Shown: positions 1 to 12,681 of the stretch, piece after piece
Position numbering within the stretch: the stretch's first letter is position 1
Layout of the letters: the number at the start of each line of letters is the position of its first letter
Origin: Notospermus geniculatus
Lineage: Eukaryota; Nemertea; Pilidiophora; Heteronemertea; Lineidae
Length of the DNA: 64,000 nucleotides
Reading direction: 5' to 3'
Assembly: GCA_002633025.1 (NCBI GenBank)
Contig: NMRB01000664.1
Location: forward strand, 111,432-175,431
The notes under the pieces: model-generated
What the model was told of the DNA's origin: nothing
Databases searched by the model: none
What the model saw: the letters and a program-made list of their open reading frames with translations, nothing else
Made by a program: the position numbers and the translations under genes

Positions 1-1194
1 TGGGTGAGGTCACAGCCAGTGTTAAGATCACACTAACAACTGATCCTGACACCTAACACCCTAGATCACACCAGCTGTGACCTGCTGAGAGGATCAAGGA
101 GTGATCCCGAGATCACACCTAATCCAGGTGTGATCACTGGTCAGAGCTGGTGTTTGGTGTTAGGATCAGACCAGGTGTCACACCGCAATCCCAGCTCAGT
201 GTTGAGGATCAGAACTTTTCAACTCATTTCCCATTAACTTAACACTTGATCTCTAGGGATCAAGATGAGTTGGAGGTCACAACTTTCCACATCAGCCATC
301 CCTATTTGTATCAGGATCTTTTTCGTGCAGCCTCTCCAACTGTCATCCGAGAGCAGCATTGAGGAGTGAGAGGAAGTTGGTATAAATGTAAGAAGCTACT
401 AGGCACATGCAAGGCTGACTGGAGATATTTTAAATTAATACAGTAGCCAACAAATGAACTGAATTGGACAGACGGACAGGACCATCACTTCACACATGTC
501 ACATAAAGCCTATCATGAAATGTGTGCCTCAGAGATGGACACAGATTTATTGGGGAAAGCCAGTTTGACAAACACCACTCCATATGCCTGCCTCTAACTA
601 GTCTTTATTATGATCTTAAATGTAGTCTGCTCTACTGTGCACACAGGCCAGGCCCAACTGTACAGTCTTGCTAGCACCTAAACAGGCTGTGTCGGTGGCC
701 TTCCCAACATGCTTGAGCTCATGTTTTGGGCCTAATTCCAGAATAATCACTTGTTCACAGCCTTCAGGAGCTTTGTGAAACAATTCCAAGGACATTTCTA
801 AGTGAGACGTGTGATTTGTTGTTGAGAAACTGGCGGTTTTCTACAGCCCAGCAGAAACACCACTCACGGTCAGTTTGAATGGCACAAAACTCACAATTCT
901 GTGAATTTATTCTCTGTAGCAGTGATGTGTGATGCTGACACTTACTTTCTTCAGTTTGAAATAATCCAGGTATCCCTTTTAAGTGAACCTAAGTAGGCCT
1001 TTTCATCGGGATTCCAGCTGAAGTGGGGATTTCAAAAAAGTGGTAGCCATTTTGATTTGATCTGGTGTAACACTCTGACACAGAACACCTAACACCGAGT
1101 GTTACACATTCCTTAGTGTCAAGAGGTACAGATTAGGTGTTACACTTAACACTGACACTTAACACTGGTCTAACACGGGCTGTGACCTCACCCA
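1..1194. mobile_element. TIR element with exact 17-bp ends
   Basis: The window opens with TGGGTGAGGTCACAGCC and the exact reverse complement ends at 1194. Subterminal DNA on both sides is full of short direct and inverted copies of GATCACACC, TAACACT and GTGTTA. The interior has no transposase frame, so it looks like a non-autonomous or fold-back DNA element. The left end may continue outside the window. Confidence 0.75.
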
Positions 1195-1223
1195 CTGTGC
1201 TTCGTAGAATACCTTTTTTTGTC

Positions 1224-1484
1224 AAGGTGCCCAGAGGTCGACATTACGTCCTGAAGCAACTCGCGGCAACTAGCTTTCAGGCGATGGAAGCAACTCGGAG
1301 TGACTGATCAGTTGCCAATTTTGTCGACCTGGGCGCGCTTACGTCTCCGAGCAACTGCCGGATGCATCATGAGCTCCCAGTTTCTCTCAATCGCTGAAAT
1401 GTTGACCTGCGCGTGGTGGTTTTTTTTATCTGCGACGGATCCGTCGAGTTGCTTCAAGACGCAATATCGACCTGTGGGCACCTT
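1224..1484. mobile_element. MITE, AAGGTGCCC family, copy 1
   Basis: The ends AAGGTGCCCAGAGGTCGA and its imperfect reverse complement (TCGACCTGTGGGCACCTT) bound 261 bp. Internal words GCAACTCGGAGTGACTGATC and GTCGACCTGGGCGCGCTTAC recur, inverted, in the copy at 49774..50160. Confidence 0.75.
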
Positions 1485-2133
1485 ATAAGAGAACTTGCTT
1501 CTTACCGAAATAGCCAAAGAAACACCTGCCAAATCGCTGGTTCGAAGTCTGCCGCAGAAGATGATCGCAATGAAAGTCGTGGCATACTGCATTAAACAGA
1601 CGAGGAGCTGCAAGTAAAAGGAATGGATCGCTGATAAGGGTGTCACACACATATTTCTGTTCTTTATATTGCACTGTTCTTTTTGTACCTCCCCTGTCCC
1701 TGCATGGCCTGATGTCGGCTTACTTAGCTTCCTGTAGTTATAAATGATTTCATTAACAACACGGAATTACCGGAATCGGGTCATGCTGCGATGAGACCTT
1801 TCCAATTCAAAATATATAAATACTTTTAATGTAACTTCTTGTACAGGGCCAGTAATGCCCTCGGGTCTCGGCCCTTCAAATTGTAGCTGCAGTTTTATAA
1901 ACAAAACTACTTATGAACTGAACTGAACAAGGGAGTGGTTGACCGCAGTAGACTGGTTGGCCACCAATTGACATACAATTCTTTGCAGCATGCAGAGTGT
2001 GACTCAAAAACAAATGTCTGTCAGTAGGGTGGCCGACCACTGCATATTTTAAAGGCATACAAAATCTTGGACAGAAAACTGGTCCACATTGAAATTCAAA
2101 CCTGTTAGAACATTCTACAGTCTAGTTGCTATT

Positions 2134-3014
2134 AGAGTTGTTATCTATTCATGACTGTCAGGGGCCTAGTACTGTCAGAAAAAGGTTACATCACCCCTTA
2201 TGTAATAATGCCCCCTTTTTATAAAGGCCCTAAAACCACGTCAATCATGGGTATTGTATGATTGTATGATGTCTGTTTCAATAGAATTCAATACCTTATG
2301 AATCGATGTTCCTTATGATCATACACAGACTACATGTATTGGGGTTGGTTATGCCCTCTGGCCTTTGCCCCTTTGCGGTCGGATGGAACACTTCTACGCA
2401 TTGCTTACAAATGGAATTATCACAGCTGCACTACTTTTCGAGAAGAGGATTTGGAACATTTACAATGCACTGTACCCCACCCCACCCCACCCCCATGTGG
2501 GGCCCAATTCTTGCACTATCATTGTCAAATGATGTACAGCCTGTTGATACGCCTCAATTTCCTCATTGGTGACCGCATCAGGCCGCAACCTCCTCGTTCT
2601 CATGGGCCTAGCCATCGTAATAATGTCACACACTCAGACACAATCACCCAACTGATCTTTAGACTGATCTTCTGATAGTCATACATGACAGTCAGGGCCA
2701 ATACAATGGCCTGATCATCAGCCTTGACAGTCATGCTTACTTCTAACTCATTACCCTCGGGAGGGGCACAAAAGCATTGGGCAAGCCATCTTTAAGTAAA
2801 GGCCTATTACCAGATCAACCATCAATCCACCTCAGTCATGGTTATTGTTGGGTAACCATCTGCGCTTGGTCGGGCATACATTTTGCCAAATTTAGGGTCA
2901 ATTATTACATGGTCAGTATAAACATGGAACATGGTGGTCAGTATTATATAATGGCTCAGGTCACATTTTCTGACAGTACTGGGCCCCTGACAGTCATGAA
3001 TAGATAACAACTCT
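2134..3014. mobile_element. TIR element of about 880 bp with ~50-bp arms
   Basis: The left arm begins AGAGTTGTTATCTATTCATG and the right arm ends with its reverse complement; the match extends about 50 bp with few mismatches (CTGTCAGGGGCC against GGGCCCCTGACAG). No transposase-like frame was seen inside. A C/A-rich run lies near 2477. Confidence 0.75.
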
Positions 3015-3029
3015 ATTGTTGACCAAGGG

Positions 3030-4002
3030 GTATAGATGCACAAAATTTCAGATCAATCGCCTCAGCGGTTACGAAAGTGCCGCCAATTAGCAAAATTTTG
3101 AACTTTGACCTCCGTGACCTTATAAACTGGTCAAATGAAAAACCTGTTACTTATGTCATGTATCCTTATTGGATGCAACTGCGATATTAATTTGGAGATG
3201 TTCCATTCATTAGTTCAGGAGTCTTTGTACTTTTTGTGTTTCGGTTTTGGCCACCTGGTGGCCAAGCCAAGAATCGAATCGGGCTGAATCTTGGTCTCAT
3301 AGGTCATATAGCATAGGGGTATATATAAACCAAGCTCCAGGTCAATACCCCCAGCGGTTATGAAACGTGCCACCAAATAGCAAAATTTGAACTTTGACCC
3401 ACGTGACCTTATAAGCTAGGTCAAATGAAAACCCTGTTACTTATGTCATGTATCCTTATTTGATTTACCTGTGATAAACATTTGAAGAGATGTTCTATTC
3501 ATTTATTGCAGTTTTCGTGTTTTGGGATTTTGGCCACCTGGTGGCCAAGCCAAGAATGGAATCGGCCTGAATCTTGGTCTCGTAGGTCATATAGCATAGG
3601 GGTATACATGTATACCAAGTTTCAGGTCAATACCCCCAGCGGTTATGAAACGTGCCACCAAATGGCAAAATTTTAACTTTGACCTCTGTGACCTTGAAAA
3701 GTAGTTCAAATCAAAAACCCGTCAGGCCATGTATCCTTATAAGATGTACCTATGTTAAAAAATTGGAGATGATCCAGTCATTAGCTCAGGAGTTACTGCA
3801 CTTTTTGTGTTTCCGGTTTTTGGCCACCTGGTGGCCAAGCCAAGGATCAAATCAGACCGAAACTTAGTGTCATAGGTCATCTGACCTACATGTAGGGGTA
3901 TATGTTTACGAAGTTCCAGGTCAACAGCCCAAGCGGTTACGAAACGTGCCCTGCTAACGGACGACGACGGACGCTGCACCATGAGCACACCAGGTGAGCT
4001 AA
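3030..4002 (+). repeat. Tandem array of about 290-bp units of the interspersed GGCCACCTGGTGGCC family
   Basis: Three successive units share the same order: a stretch with AACTTTGACC and GTGACCTT, CTTATGTCATGTATCC, ATTTGGAGATG, a GGCCACCTGGTGGCCAAGCC core, GGTCATA, a GTCAATA...CCAGCGGTTA segment, then the next unit. The last ends in GGACGCTGCACCATGAGCAC and GGTGAGCTAA, the family 3' end. Unit divergence is moderate. The array looks like slippage or unequal exchange within one element. Confidence 0.8.
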
Positions 4003-4665
4003 TGAAATGGTCCATGGACCATGTGCTCACCCGTTTGGACATAATAGTGTAATGACAGAGAGAGGTATATCAGCTATATGAGCAATCTGGGTAAAGGCCC
4101 GTTTCCACTATAGCGGATTCCGCCGCGGTTTGCGGCGAGCGGTGCGGTTTTCAAGATATAGCACTTAGAAGATTTTCAGGTTACGCCACCTGGCGGCCAT
4201 ATTGGATGTCCGATCGGGCCGAAACTCGGTAATTTTGAAGGTACCCGTCTAATACACGTTTATGCAAGATATGAAGACGATCGGTGAAATAATGAAGAAC
4301 TGTGGCAGGTTCGTTACTTTTGTCGAACTTTGACCTCTGTGACCTTGAAAAGTAGGTCAAATCAAAAACCCGTTATATATGTATCCTAATAAGATACACC
4401 TATGATAAAAATTTGGAGATGATCAAGTCATTAGTTCAGGAGTTATTGTACTTTTTGTGTTTTTGGTTTTGGCCACCTGGAGGCCAAGCCAAGAATCGAA
4501 TCGGACCGAAACTTGGTGTCATAGGTCATCTGACCTGGGGGTATATATGTACCACGTTTCAGATCAATAGCCCCAGCGGTTACAAAACGTGCCCTGGTAA
4601 CGGACGACCGACGACGACGACGGACGCTGCACTATTGTAAGAGCTCACGGGTGAGCTAATAAAAA
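4003..4665 (+). repeat. Interspersed composite element, copy with internal insertion
   Basis: Begins GAAATGGTCCATGGACCATG and ends near GGACGCTGCACTATTGTAAG and GTGAGCTAATAAAAA. A foreign GC-rich block (GTTTCCACTATAGCGGATTC onward, about 4097-4155) interrupts the segment found intact in the copies at 20513 and 27707; its start resembles MITE ends. Confidence 0.75.
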
Positions 4666-5082
4666 TCGCCAGTTGATGTCTCCACCGTGGACGGGAATAC
4701 TGTTTACTATTCTCCAAGCGAAAAAAAATCGACTATTTTGTCCTCGTTTGCGTGGGCTTTAAAAGCAAACAATCACGGGCATGATGGGTCAAGAGACACT
4801 TGTGATAACGGTTTGATTGGCATTGATCTTGATTCCGGTAAAATGCTGTTTGAGTGACACTCGATCAGATTTCTGTTTTCCCCTGTCTTACATGTTCTGT
4901 AGTTCAAATTGCACAAGAATAGNGGGGCTAACCGACAGGAATATACTCAGTACCTACCGGTACTCTGACCCGAGCAGATACTCATTATTGTAAATGTATC
5001 TAGATGTTGAAAATAGTAAAAAGAGTAATAAAAGCCTCAATTTCTGCAGCAAGACATTTAATTTTTGCATTGTTAGGAAAGC

Positions 5083-5240
5083 GCATTTCCGGCACTTTAG
5101 GAATAAATTTCCCGAGGAGGCCTCCCGGACTCTCCGCGGCGGCTTCGCGCCTTCGGCGCTCGCATTTCGCGACTTCGTCGCTCAAGTAATGGGCTTCGCC
5201 CATTTCAACGAACCCCCCCATTGCGACATCACGCTACGCC
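5083..5240. repeat. GC-rich cluster of TTC-triloop hairpins
   Basis: Successive short perfect stems close on a TTC loop: GCGCC-TTC-GGCGC (5147-5159), GCGAC-TTC-GTCGC and GGGC-TTC-GCCC, plus a GAGGAGGCCTCC palindrome upstream. The block is far more GC-rich than its surroundings. No protein or RNA family is recognised. Confidence 0.6.
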
Positions 5241-5883
5241 CCTGAATAGATTGCGAAGAAATAAAGATTGGATAGTTGCCAGTACCGAACAGTAATGAAA
5301 AGCAAGAGTAGTTGACAGTAGCCGTCGATTCTAGCAACTTCTGCCTCAAATGTCTCCAAAATATCAAAATGATGTTACTAAAATAGGATAATGCACTGAT
5401 GCGAAATATGATAGAAAAATTTAAACAATCGAGTTTCAACCCAATATCAATCCACTGAACCCAGACCCGTGCACGAAAAGTTGCCTTCCCGAACTGTCAT
5501 ACATTTTACGTTGAAGTGAACTTGGTTTTCCTCAGACCAAAACTAGGCCTACTCTAAACTTTTGGTTGATTGTTGTTCTGGTTCAACCAGGGAGTTGCAG
5601 AGGGTGAGAAGAGACAACTTGACTCCTTGAATTCCTACTAACAACTGACTTTATTCTGACACAGATAAACATGGTGCAATTATGAGTACAAAGGATGTCT
5701 GTTGTGAACCAAACGAAAGGATAAGCATTTATAATCCTGTTTACTGTAAGGGACTCTGGCACCGGTGGGATTAGACAATGTTGTTATAGCAGTAAACTTC
5801 ACACCTAGCCACAAAGGGCATCTGTTCTCCAGGTATAACAGTTTTCCTAGTTGCTATCCCAATGTGTTAATGGGATTATCGAC

Positions 5884-6082
5884 AAAACTCCCACGTACCT
5901 GCCCTGCCCCATTCCTGAACTCGGGGAAAAAATGACCAAATCCTAAGTTGAAGATAATGGGGTGGGGTATGGTCAGAAACAGTAATGTCCTGTCCACTTA
6001 CTTGTCCACTCGCCAGCCTGGATTTAGGATTTGGTATTTTTTTCCGAATTTAGGAATGGGACAGGTAAGTGGGAGTTTAGAG
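5884..6082. mobile_element. Palindromic MITE of about 200 bp
   Basis: The left arm (AAAACTCCCACGTACCTGCC ... CCATTCCTGAA ... CCAAATCCTAA) pairs with the right arm (TTAGGATTTGG ... TTTAGGAATGGGACAGGTAAGTGGGAGTTT). Confidence 0.7.
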
Positions 6083-6099
6083 TACATACATGTACAGTT

Positions 6100-7370
6100 C
6101 ACCCTAACAAATACCAAACTGAAAAGGATTGGACAAGACAGGATTCCACAATCGATTGGAAACATCAAATGAAGTGTGTTCTCTGGCAGCAGTATGGATA
6201 ATATAAATGGATTTACATGCAGATTGTGTTATACTGCTCATTTGAAGTGATGTATCTTCCAGGAGAAGAAAGTTGGCGGTCAACTTACCATTGGCCATGC
6301 TAGTTTCAGAAGGGACCTTAGCTCCTTCCCGTACCATCCAGGGATCGTACACCGACATTGACAGCAACAAGAGGCCTCGTCGTCGGTGTTGGGAACGTGT
6401 AACCTCGAGGGGTGCACTGGAGGAACCAAGTCTGCAAAAAAGGACGGGTGTCGTTAATGCAGTGAATTTTGAGTGATGCGCAAAGCCCCCGAAACCCAAC
6501 GGGAACATCTATCGTGAGACTTTGGGCAAGTCTCTTTGCCTCACTGGCCTCTCTCCACCCAGGTGGGTACCGGTCGGAAATGCTCAGATTGTAGCGCTGA
6601 ATGAGCAGCTCATCTGAGTCCTACTGAAAGGTTTCAGGACAGACTGGGGTTAAAGTGTAAAGTCGGATGAAAACCTCTACCGTTGTTGATATCAGACTAT
6701 AAACCCAAACTGTAACTTTTTAAAAACTTTTTATCGTTTTGTTCGGTACCCGGTACTCTCTTCATGGCATCGAACAATGGGTTTGGCGTTCGCGTTGGCT
6801 TTTCGGGGCCTTTGCGAAAACTCCCTACTAATGCATAAATGCTACCTGAATGTCAGTCTAGCAGAGAAATCGTAAGTGTATTGCACCCAGTAGCCTCTCC
6901 ACTATTATTGTATTGATTGTAAAGGTATGGTTTGAACTGTGTCAATGATAGTATGTTATATAATATAATCGAAAATAAATTCGGATTATCATGGACCACA
7001 TTTGTTTGCTCTATAACCTTCACTACTTTGCACCAAATTTTTTTTTTTAAATATACAGTGGGCCTACACGTGACGTGTCAGTGAAAAGCGTTTTGACCTC
7101 GTCTAACTCACCAGAGATCAGAGATACTGACGGTGTGCAAATCGAGAGACAAACTCACGTAAAATAATGAGAAGATACCTAATGCACTGATTGAAAATAC
7201 AGGGAGTCCCGAGTCCTCGCCAATACCGTCTTCCTATGCTGGCTGTACAATCTAACGAGCCGCGTACATTTCCTGAGCTCCCAACAGTGGTTACGTTGAA
7301 CTGGGTTGGCATTTACAATAGCCAAATTGTACACGTAACTCGTGCGGGCCTCAAAAATGTCGGCCTGAAG
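6100..7370. other. Non-genic stretch
   Basis: Only short frames without recognisable motifs. A poly-T run lies near 7040. No repeat shared with the rest of the window was recognised. Confidence 0.5.
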
Positions 7371-7374
7371 ACAT

Positions 7375-7493
7375 TAGGGAGGTTTCGCAAGCGCCCGGTT
7401 AGGCCCTACGACGTTTATCTATTGTGTGGGTATACCCAAACAATAGATAAACGTCGTCCTATGGCCTAACCGGGCGCTTGCGAAACCTCCCTA
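7375..7493. mobile_element. Fold-back element, TAGGGAGG superfamily, family B
   Basis: A nearly perfect 119-bp palindrome starts TAGGGAGGTTTCGCAAGCGC and ends with its reverse complement. The arms are about 54 nt with a short GTGTGGGTATACCC centre. High arm identity suggests a young insertion or gene conversion between arms. Confidence 0.85.
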
Positions 7494-8539
7494 GTACCTA
7501 CTGGCGAGGACGCCCTAAATCTTTTGGTGGGAGCTCATTTCTCACTCGCCATTTTGATTTTGGCACGAATCCTCCGCAACATGAAATTAACTCGATACAG
7601 AGTGAATTGAACTGTTCACATAGCTATATTTTCTGATACGTATTTTCTGGGAAAGGCGTGAAAAATGAGAAGTGAGCTGCTGATTTCTATGTAACAACGG
7701 TCACAGGCGTTGATAGCTACATGTACCTACCGCTAGTTTTCAAATGCACCGATTCCTCGAGTGTCTTTGAGCCATCGCTTGTCATCTTTTTATGATCGAA
7801 GATCTTCGTTCTGGGTATCAAAACTGCAGCACCACGTCGATTATTCTGTCATGAATGATCCGGGAAATGTGATACAAACTCAGGAAGGTCACTCGGTGCG
7901 ATATATTGCTTAAAATGAAATTAGGCCCAGGAGTACATTTTCCTGAGCCGTTGTATCAGTTTTTTATAAATCCAATATATTCCAATAGGGTGAGTGGATC
8001 AGTGATACCTGCAGGAAATGAGAGAGCTCTGGCTGCAATATGTCAAAAACCCTTCGAGAACTTACTGGTGTTCTCACCGCGATGAAATTCTTAGTTTTCT
8101 CTCTTTCCCCGACGAGATCTATATCTGTAATTCTCACTATCGATGTAGATTTAAGAAAAAGCCCCTGGTTATCAAGATCGGCAATCCCATCTAAACGAAT
8201 GACATGAATGATCGAATAATAGTAAATATAAATCTGGTTCTAACCGGTCATTATGCACGTGTTCTTGATTGTTTCAAGCCAATAATCTGAACTAAATACA
8301 GAACTTTGTTGTCATACATGTAAGTCGTATTAAAAATCAATGCACCTAAAACAATTGCGTTATTCATTATATCTGAGGCACTCTAGTAACCTCCTATTTC
8401 CTTCCCCAAACTGCATGGAATTCCCTGTTTTCCTAGCAAAGGTTCGGTTTCCATATGACAACGCATGAACCGAGTAATGTATCACTACCAAACTTTCAAT
8501 AACCGTAGACATGTTCGTACAAGAGGAAGAAATTATTAG

Positions 8540-9085
8540 ATTTTGGTTGCGCTCCGACTTCCAATATGGCCGCAGGACAGTGCATATCTTGGCTTTTGTA
8601 TTTCGCTCCCTTACTCCATACTTTAGGGGCAGAGGAGGTGCCCTGTCGATTTTGGCGCTTTGACTTTCAATATGGCCGCCACGTGGCCATCTTGGATTTT
8701 GGGTTCCGCTCCATAACTTGACAACTGCTTGGTCAATCACCTTCACACATTAGGAGTGTAGTATTATGCACGGGGGGGGGGGGTATCGATTTTGGTTGCA
8801 GTCCACTTCCAATATGGCCACCAGGGGGTCGCACTGGATTTTACTTTCGCTCCAGAACTTCAGAACCGCTTATTAATCAATCGGCTTCATATTTTAGGGC
8901 TGGGGACAGGGTGATACAGGTCAGAAGGCGTACCTTATCGATTTTGATTTTGCCCTATTTCCGGATGGCCACCAGTTGATTTTGCCTGACAGGAGGTACC
9001 CTATTGACTTTGATTCCATTTCCGCTTCCAATATGGCCGCGAGATAGCCATTTTGGATTCTAATTCTGCTCCATAAGCTTGAGAA
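8540..9085. repeat. Degenerate tandem repeat with CCAATATGGCC cores
   Basis: At least four diverged units carry the order GATTTTGGTTGCGCTCC or similar, CTTCCAATATGGCC(G/A)CC, and ATTTTGGATTC(T) then GCTCCATAAC. Spacing between cores is variable. A poly-G run lies near 8773-8784. No coding frame spans the units. Confidence 0.65.
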
Positions 9086-9779
9086 ACACCCTGTGAAGTG
9101 ACTTCATCGACGATCTGTTTTTTAATCTCTCATCACAGTCTCTGGGAATTAAATATACGAACAGCACAATAAACAATTCTGATAAAATATGAATGTTTTA
9201 TTTTGAAATATACATGTACATGAAATGATGGAGACGATGACTTAGAAGATACAGTTACATTAATTTTCGTCAGTATTAGACCATTGTATTAAGTAATAAG
9301 GCATACTCATGTACTATAGCAATGTCGATGAAGAATATTTACAGACAGTATTGTATTGAATTGTACATGTATTTACATCATATTTACAGGACAGAATGAG
9401 CTCTTTAGTTCTAATAAATCTTATATGCATATTTGTCAGTGATTCATTGTGATGCCGCTAAAACTTCACCTCAAAATTGTCTTCAGCTTCGGTCAATAAT
9501 AATTTGGTACATAACGAATTTGGGAACCCGATCAGCCGGTATAAATGCAAAGTAATAGGTTTTCTGCATGTTAAATCTTATCCACCGAAAATGTAATCAG
9601 AACGTGATGTTTTTGTTTATTCTAAATGGAATCATCAAAAAAAATCACAACCCTTTTCGGTTTTCTTGATGCAAACTCTCAATTCGTAAACCTCCCTGAG
9701 TTTTCCGAAGCCCACTTGTATTCCCTGCCCCTGTTTTTTTAAAAACTAGTGCTAGCCAAAGTGTGTTTCAGTTAGGCTT

Positions 9780-9942
9780 TTAAAGGGCCTCTAGAGGCAG
9801 CTCGCCATTAGGCTACTATCAGTACCGGTTCTTCGGCCAGGCGGCGCCACTTTAACGTAATAATCACTAGTACGAGGTATTCAACCTGGGTTTTCCCCGT
9901 GGTTTTCCCCTGCCATGCTGGCTGCCTCTAGAGGCCCTTTAA
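9780..9942. mobile_element. MITE with TTAA duplication, AGGGCCTCTAGAGGCAGC ends
   Basis: TTAA at both sides encloses AGGGCCTCTAGAGGCAGC and its exact reverse complement. A TTAA target duplication is the hallmark of piggyBac-type transposition. 163 bp, no frame. Confidence 0.75.
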
Positions 9943-10080
9943 GATAATTTCTTGTCATGGACTGTACATAAGAATGATAAAGAACGGCTATGTGGTACTG
10001 CTGTAGCTTGTCAAACACTAAAGATGGTTCTATGCACGAGGAGTAAGGCGTCCCATCGTCGGATTGGACAATATGTAGGT

Positions 10081-10118
10081 ATGGAGGTATAAAATAAGAT
10101 CTTATTTTACACCTCCAT
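10081..10118. repeat. Short near-perfect hairpin
   Basis: ATGGAGGTATAAAATAAG pairs with CTTATTTTACACCTCCAT around a central AGATCT-like site. It resembles the core of a tiny fold-back element. Confidence 0.6.
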
Positions 10119-10149
10119 GATGTAGGCTACATGTGTGTGATGAAAAATG

Positions 10150-10430
10150 GTTAAATCTCCTCTGTATTGAATTTTACGGTATTTTCAGTGTTAAGATACA
10201 TGTAGTTCAGTTAGAGGTCTATAACCTTGTGAAGGTCCCCCAAAATGCCTGATCCGTACTTCAAAGAATCAAGCCCTAGAATTCAGCACACATTGAAAAG
10301 ACCGCAGGCAGAGCACTAATGAATTCAGACAAAACATAGTACATTCATTATTAAATAACACATTATCTTTAAGGTGGAAGGACGTAGGCCTACATGTAAA
10401 GACTTTCTGAATTCAATGGAGTTTGGCTTT
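10150..10430 (+). repeat. Dispersed repeat family G, copy 1
   Basis: Shares CTCTGTATTGAATTTTACGG, GTACTTCAA-GA-TCAAGCCCT, TTCAGCACACATTGAAAA, and TTCTGA-TTCA-TGTGGC-like words in order with 29775..30010 and 55655..55905. It holds no frame or inverted termini. Placement inside the putative 3' UTR argues for a shorter UTR or for repeat capture. Confidence 0.75.
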
Positions 10431-10934
10431 AAATTCTAAGAAAACTGAATTGTCACAATGTTGGTTGGCCTCATTATTTACGAAGAACAGATCATGTACG
10501 TCTCAGCCTATATTTTCTCACGCAGTACATCATACTAAGTTACACTACAGAGTGCAGTCCGTTAGAGCAAGACAAATGTGCTTTCTCATCTGAGTAAGAT
10601 GACGTAGAAATACTACTAAAACAAGTGCGTTCTCAATCAGACGGTGTCTGACAGGTCAAAGGTCAGAAGAAGCGAAAGTAAAACGAGCTGCAAACACACA
10701 ACCACAGATATTTACAAAAAGGTGGCTGCATAAGCAGTTTGTTTGAGAATTATGGGACAGGATCAGCAATATTTTGCGAGATTTTAATCAATATTGTCCC
10801 ACACCATTTTATATATATATACATTTACCGGTACAAGTAAAAGTGATAACCATAAAGGAAACAGACCATGCACCCTTTCTAATGACAGCCAAGTAGCCTT
10901 TACATGATGAGAGTGACCGTTGGTTTATGAAGTC

Positions 10935-11545
10935 TTAACCCTTATGCGCCCAAACTCGCCGTTTGGCTCGCGTGGCCCCTACCACACACCCTCGGATATT
11001 CAAATTGACCTACACCTACAATCGTAACCAGTTGACCGATTGATGTTCCCTTTCCATATTTGTTAATGCGAGACTACCCCCCCCCCCCCAATACGCGATT
11101 TTTCTCTGTTTGAAGAAACCTGGGTAAAACTGTGTTTTAACGTTTGTCCTGGGGTCTACATTGACTGACTCCAAAGTGCAAATCTGACTTGTGACAAAAC
11201 GGCTACATGTATATCTCCGGAACGGAAGCAGCTAGTCCGAACACGCAACTAGCGCCAGAAGAAAGAGGAGACAAAGTAGGGATCAATTTTTAAATTTTCA
11301 GACGATTAGGAGCAACGGTTTTCGAGATATAGACGTTTAAAGATTGGCAACCGGACAAAAACGTAGGCAGAATTTGACTATTTCCTCACAACTTGCATCT
11401 TTGACTCTGGCCTATTTCTCTCACAGACATTTAGTTGCCTCCAGAATGAGTGGCTTGGCGCCAGTCTTGGTTGCAATTTAACACATGAGAAATTCATGTT
11501 ACACAATGTACACTTTTCAAATTAATCCGGGCGCATAAGGGTTAA
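10935..11545. mobile_element. TTAA-flanked element with CCCTTATGCGCCC ends (piggyBac-like)
   Basis: TTAA-CCCTTATGCGCCC at the left and GGGCGCATAAGGG-TTAA at the right are exact inverted copies. Terminal CCC/GGG plus TTAA is the piggyBac signature. The 611-bp interior lacks a transposase frame, so it is non-autonomous. A poly-C run sits at about 11076. Confidence 0.8.
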
Positions 11546-11910
11546 GCGCCACTAGAGGCAGCTCTCAATAGGCATTTTGATATTATTCTACCAATAGATG
11601 GTATGAGGATCCTACTGTGACATGCATTGCATGGAAAATGCACTATGTATCAACATTGTGGCCGAAAGTCATTGTTTCTCAGTTGCCGGCGCCACCTGTG
11701 ACACAGTTGCTCTATCAGCAGTAGCCACAGCAAGCTACCTCTAGGGTCGCTCACAGCGCCACGCTGCGACTTTAGTTCCCATTGGTGAACAATATATTTA
11801 CAACAATTTACAAAATTTTGTATAATATCATACTTGATAGTCTGTTGTATAAATAATGTTAAAGATAGAACTCAATCCTACGATAACTTAACCCTTACAG
11901 CACATATTTA

Positions 11911-12267
11911 GCGTCCAATGGAAATACCTAGTATGTCACATTTTGTTGTTTTCGAGAAAAATGGGTTTATATGGAATGACAATTTTGTTGTGGAAAACAC
12001 TCCTAATTAAAAATATGTCATACAACAGGATTAAATGCAATTTGCTATGTTTTACCTCTGATTTCATGCTGAATTTGCAAGTAAGTCACAGTTCTGATGT
12101 CTTAGATGTAAAAACCGAGTAAGTGCACCACTGTCTTTCCGAGGCTTTGGCGAACATTTTGCAAAGAAAAACTGTTTATTATGATGAAACAATACCTAGT
12201 AAGTACGAATTTGGCCTTAACTCATTTTTTCCAAAAATGTGACATACTAGGTATTTCCATTGGACGC
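11911..12267. mobile_element. MITE with TA duplication and ~34-bp TIRs
   Basis: GCGTCCAATGGAAATACCTA continues to GTATGTCACATTTT and returns inverted at the right end; TA flanks both sides, as for Tc1/mariner-type insertion. 357 bp. Confidence 0.8.
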
Positions 12268-12477
12268 TAGATATCTTCACAGCAAGATCAGATGAACATA
12301 ATGACAGATTATATCAGTTCTCTTATTGTTCTGACACACGTGTAAAAGAATGTCATGTACCCCGATATGAGGTGTTCCCCAACAAAAGATTCAGACAGAA
12401 TAAGGGTCAGCATACAATAGACCAGACACCAACAGAGGAACGTCAGTCACGATATGGTCCCTGAACAAAAGAAGCGG

Positions 12478-12548
12478 ACATCTGGTATCGGGAACATTAG
12501 ATTCTATCACACCTGTGTAATGTCTATTATATTCCCCGCAAGCAATCA
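12478..12548. repeat. Fragment of the GTGTGATAGAATCTAAT family
   Basis: GGGAACATTAGATTCTATCA followed by CACCTGTGTAATG matches, in reverse complement, the ends found at 16757..16915 and 50295..50480. Confidence 0.55.
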
Positions 12549-12681
12549 ATGGAAACGAAAGGGTTAAGAGCGTCACACGATATCTGATTCAGATATAACT
12601 ATTTCCTGAAGTAAGAATTACAGACTCTTATAACTACTGTATTACAGATAAAGCTTAACTTTAAACTCGTTATAAACCAGC

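Noticed and set aside
3030-4002. Regularly spaced repeats that could suggest a CRISPR array
   Set aside because: Units are about 290 bp with diverged sequence and no constant short repeat with unique spacers. The window is eukaryotic.
8808-8830. CCACCAGGGGGTCGC as a CTCF site
   Set aside because: One extra base interrupts the consensus and the site lies in a degenerate tandem repeat; evidence is weaker than for the repeat family reported.
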